64,000 bases of DNA from Jiangella endophytica (GTDB taxonomy: Bacteria; Actinomycetota; Actinomycetes; Jiangellales; Jiangellaceae): assembly GCF_003427025.1 (NCBI RefSeq), contig NZ_QVAI01000010.1, forward strand, positions 124,001 to 188,000, in the 5' to 3' direction. Shown one piece after another: positions 61,532-64,000 of the stretch. A program made the position numbers and the translations under genes. How positions within the stretch are numbered: the first letter of the stretch is position 1; each line of letters begins with the position of its first letter. The notes under the pieces are model-generated. The model had not been told where the DNA came from. It saw only the letters and a list, made by a program, of their open reading frames with translations, and made no database searches.

Positions 61532-62491
61532 TTGTCGTCGACGAGCCATGTCGATCATTTCACGCATGGTCTGACCACGCCTGCGATCGGGTACGCGTTC
61601 ATGGTGATGGCGGCCGTGATCGGACTGATGTGCACCGTCCGCGCCCGAGAGGCGACCGGGGCCGCCAAGCGGAACTGGCTGATCACCGGCGCCGCGTCGC
61701 TGGCCGCCGGGATCTGGACACTGCACTTCATCGCAATGCTGGGATTCCGGGTATCCGGAAGCCCGATCCGTTACAACGTATCGCTGACCTTGATCAGTTT
61801 GATCGTCGCGTTCCTCGTCGTCGGTGGCGGGGTGCTGATGGTCGGTTACGGGAAAGATCGAAATCGCGCGCTGCTGTTCGGCGGGCTGGGCACCGGCATC
61901 GGCGTCGCCGCGATGCACTACACCGGAATGGCGTCGGTGCAGATCGACGGGTCGGTCGGATACCGCGCGGAGCTGGTGGTGGCGTCGCTGGCGATCGCCG
62001 TCGGGGCCGCGACCGCGGCGTTGTGGCTGGCGTTCACCATCCGCACGCTGTGGGGTGCGGTGGCCGCCGCGCTGGTCATGGGCATCGCGGTGAGCAGCAT
62101 GCACTACACCGGCATGGCGTCGGTGTCGGCGCGGCTGGCCGCGGATCCCGGACCGGTCACCGGCGCGTCGGCGGGGGAGTTCGTGGTGCCCCTGACGATC
62201 GGGCTCGGGGCGCTGCTGCTGGCCGGCTTCACGGTCATCGCGGTGTCGCCGGTCGAGCTCGGTCCTCCGGACGACGACGAGGACGAGCCGTCGGCCGAGG
62301 TGGAGCGGGAGAACCTGTTCGCGCCGCCGCGCCGCCCGTCACCGGAGGAACCGGGCCAGCCGCCGGCCCCGGTGCGGCGGGCCGCGCAGACCCGCCCGCT
62401 GCCCAGACGGCCACTGGGCGACGACGAACCGGCGAAGGCCGATCCGGCGGTCGTTCAGAGCTGGCTGACCCGCCCGGACTCGAGGTCGTAG
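61532..62491 (+). CDS. MHYT-domain membrane sensor
   Basis: This 319-residue protein starts at TTG 61532, the only start that keeps the conserved N-terminus VDHFTHGLTTPAIGYAF; the nearby ATG at 61549 is out of frame. Seven helices fill residues 18-245. MHYT motifs occur at residues 128-131 and 190-193; the first repeat is degenerate (LHFIAM, 64-69). These are proposed to bind copper and sense O2, CO or NO. A 70-residue Pro/Asp-rich tail follows with no GGDEF or EAL domain. The 232-nt region upstream shows no riboswitch core. Its 3' end overlaps the convergent gene by 37 nt. Confidence 0.88.
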   Translation: MSSTSHVDHFTHGLTTPAIGYAFMVMAAVIGLMCTVRAREATGAAKRNWLITGAASLAAGIWTLHFIAMLGFRVSGSPIRYNVSLTLISLIVAFLVVGGGVLMVGYGKDRNRALLFGGLGTGIGVAAMHYTGMASVQIDGSVGYRAELVVASLAIAVGAATAALWLAFTIRTLWGAVAAALVMGIAVSSMHYTGMASVSARLAADPGPVTGASAGEFVVPLTIGLGALLLAGFTVIAVSPVELGPPDDDEDEPSAEVERENLFAPPRRPSPEEPGQPPAPVRRAAQTRPLPRRPLGDDEPAKADPAVVQSWLTRPDSRS

Positions 62492-63189
62492 ACCCCGGCG
62501 ACGACCGTGGTGCGGCCGGCGGCGACCGCCTCGTGCACGATCGGCGACGCGCCGGTCAGCGCCGCCGCGGCACTGCGGACCTGCGCCTCGACGCAGGCGG
62601 CGAGGTACGCGGCCTCGTCGCCGCCGGCCGTCACACCGCGGACGGCCGGCTCGATCGCCTGCACGAGCGCCGCGATGGAGCCGTCGGGCGCCGGGCCGCC
62701 ACGCACGACGTCGACGGTGGCCTGGACGGCGCCGCAGCCCGCGTGCCCGAGCACGACGACCAGCGGGACCGCGACGTGCTCGACGGCGTACTCGATGCTT
62801 CCCACGACGGCGTCGTCGAGCACCTCGCCGGCGGAGCGGACCGTGAACAGGTCGCCGAGGCCCTGGTCGAACACCAGCTCCGGCGTGACCCGCGAGTCGG
62901 CGCAGCTGAGCACGCAGGCGATCGGGTGTTGCCCGGCCACGAGCGACTCGCGGTAGGGCTCGTCGTCGTGCGGGTGCTGCGACTCACCGGCCGCGAACCG
63001 GTCGTTTCCGGCCGCGAGCACCGCCCAGACGTCATCGGCGCTGGTGGGTGCGGTCCGCGGTGTCGGCGTCGCCGCCGGGCCGGAGCCTTCCGGTCCGGAC
63101 GAGCAGCCGGCCAGGCCGGTCGCCGTGAGGCCGACGAGACCGAACAGGCCGAGGGCGCGGCGCCGGGTCAGCCGGCCGTCGTTGATCAC
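62455..63189 (-). CDS. Tat-type lipoprotein beta carbonic anhydrase
   Basis: This 244-residue enzyme starts at GTG 63189. The signal has a twin-arginine run (TRRRALGLFG, residues 8-17) and a lipobox LAGC with Cys29, so a folded, zinc-loaded enzyme would be exported and lipid-anchored. The active site is complete: Cys96, Asp98 and Arg100 in LSCADSRVTPE, His149 and Cys152 in LGHAGCGA. It should produce bicarbonate outside the membrane. It is distinct from the cytoplasmic copy at 28360. The 3' end overlaps the MHYT gene convergently. Confidence 0.93.
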   Translation of the reverse strand: MINDGRLTRRRALGLFGLVGLTATGLAGCSSGPEGSGPAATPTPRTAPTSADDVWAVLAAGNDRFAAGESQHPHDDEPYRESLVAGQHPIACVLSCADSRVTPELVFDQGLGDLFTVRSAGEVLDDAVVGSIEYAVEHVAVPLVVVLGHAGCGAVQATVDVVRGGPAPDGSIAALVQAIEPAVRGVTAGGDEAAYLAACVEAQVRSAAAALTGASPIVHEAVAAGRTTVVAGVYDLESGRVSQL

Positions 63190-63213
63190 GATCGCTCAGC
63201 GTAATCTGTGAGG

Positions 63214-64000
63214 ATGTCCGACACGCAGGAGTTCGCCGATGCCGGACCGCTGGCCGGCTACGTCGTGGTCGACCTCAGCCGGGCGCTGGCCGGGCCGCAC
63301 GCGGGCATGATGCTCGGCGACCTCGGCGCCCGCGTCATCAAGGTCGAGGCGCCCGGCCACGGCGACGAGTCGCGTACCTGGGGCCCGCCGTTCCTCGGTT
63401 CCGACGACCAGCCGGTGTCGTCGTACTTCCTGTCCGCCAACCGCAACAAGGAGTCGGTCACCGCCGACCTCAAGTCCGAGGCCGGCAAGGACCTGCTCGC
63501 CCGCCTGGTCCAGCGGGCCGACGTCCTCATCGAGAACTTCCGCACCGGCGTGCTCGACCGCCTCGGCTTCGGCGTCGAGCGGTTGCACGAGCTCAACCCG
63601 CGCCTCGTCGTGCTGTCCATCACCGGGTTCGGGCCGGACGGTCCCGAGGCGGGCCGGGCCGGCTACGACCAGATCGCGCAGGGCGAGGCCGGCGTCATGA
63701 GCCTCACCGGCGAGCCGGACCACCCGACGAAGGTCGGCGTCCCGATCGGCGACCTGCTGGCCGGCATGTACGGCGTGTCAGGCCTGCTCGCGGCGCTGCT
63801 CGAGCGGGAGCGGACGGGGCGCGGCCGCGTCGTCCGGGTCTCGCTGCTGTCGGCGCTGGTCGGGGTGCACGCGTTCCAGGGCACCCGGTGGACGGTGGCC
63901 GGCGAGGTCCCGCACGCCATCGGCAACCATCACCCGTCGATCGCGCCGTACGGACTGTTCAACGCCGCCGACGGCGCCCTGCAGGTCGCCGTCGGCAACG
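63214..64000 (+). CDS. Family III CoA-transferase (CaiB/BaiF), 5' part only
   Basis: The gene runs off the end of the window after 262 codons. It starts at ATG 63214 behind GTGAGG. The fold signature VVVDLSRALAGPHAGMMLGDLGARVIKVE is at residues 18-46. LIENFRTGVLDRLGFG comes near residue 109, and the region with the catalytic aspartate, RAGYDQIAQGEAGVMSLTGEP, near residue 150. It should move CoA between organic acids through an aspartyl-CoA intermediate. The acyl substrate is not evident. It is divergent from the lipoprotein carbonic anhydrase across 24 nt. Confidence 0.93.
   Translation, partial: MSDTQEFADAGPLAGYVVVDLSRALAGPHAGMMLGDLGARVIKVEAPGHGDESRTWGPPFLGSDDQPVSSYFLSANRNKESVTADLKSEAGKDLLARLVQRADVLIENFRTGVLDRLGFGVERLHELNPRLVVLSITGFGPDGPEAGRAGYDQIAQGEAGVMSLTGEPDHPTKVGVPIGDLLAGMYGVSGLLAALLERERTGRGRVVRVSLLSALVGVHAFQGTRWTVAGEVPHAIGNHHPSIAPYGLFNAADGALQVAVGN

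Overview
The window is GC-rich (roughly 70 percent), tightly packed and rich in GTG starts and 4-nt start/stop overlaps. It carries an actinobacterial principal sigma factor near a topoisomerase IV pair (parE, parC), as in Streptomyces and its relatives. With two F420-type luciferase-like oxidoreductases, an LprG-type lipoprotein and a zinc-ribbon protein divergent from parE, this points to chromosomal DNA of an actinomycete. Genus cannot be read from the sequence. I saw no tRNA, rRNA, CRISPR, phage or transposase gene, and no gene-free stretch over 300 bases.

Layout. 1-3150: end of an ABC-2 exporter with its own sensor kinase and response regulator, then a 229-nt composite palindromic element. 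3387-9172: dinB (reverse), a universal stress protein, an HhH-GPD repair protein, a SpoIIE-type phosphatase and rpoD with a strong terminator. 9230-13933: small metabolic and regulatory genes, including an arginase-fold protein, a rhomboid protease and an ArsR/SRPBCC pair with a clear operator. 14199-16298: parE. 16950-23109: a complete Mrp cation/proton antiporter operon with A and B fused. 24517-28066 (reverse): a second ABC exporter plus kinase plus regulator module, same gene order as the first. 28184-32230 (reverse): a decayed YCII gene, a carbonic anhydrase, a sucrase/ferredoxin-like protein and an LprG/P55-like lipoprotein and transporter pair. 32365-34638: an MFS efflux pump with its TetR repressor and two matching operators.

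34818-42561 (reverse) is a run of eight closely spaced genes: an OmpR-type regulator, its kinase, five tandem paralogous membrane proteins, then parC. A LolA/RseB-like exported protein is divergent from the regulator, with helical-turn direct repeats between them. This regulator plus paralog array is the best candidate here for an undescribed system.

44118-51025: an NCS2 nucleobase-type permease, a three-subunit molybdenum hydroxylase, a CoxG-like protein and a nitrilase-family amidase. 51012-56245: MerR and HxlR regulators, an oxidoreductase, an ArsB/NhaD-type transporter, a stress-like protein and an MFS pump. 56313-61299: an ArsR regulator and hydantoinase/oxoprolinase subunits A and B. 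61532-64000: an MHYT membrane sensor, a Tat-lipoprotein carbonic anhydrase and the start of a family III CoA-transferase.

Two 71-nt copies of a dispersed palindromic repeat (49994-50064, 54989-55059) supply the stop codons of adjoining genes. At the second copy both convergent genes end inside the arms.
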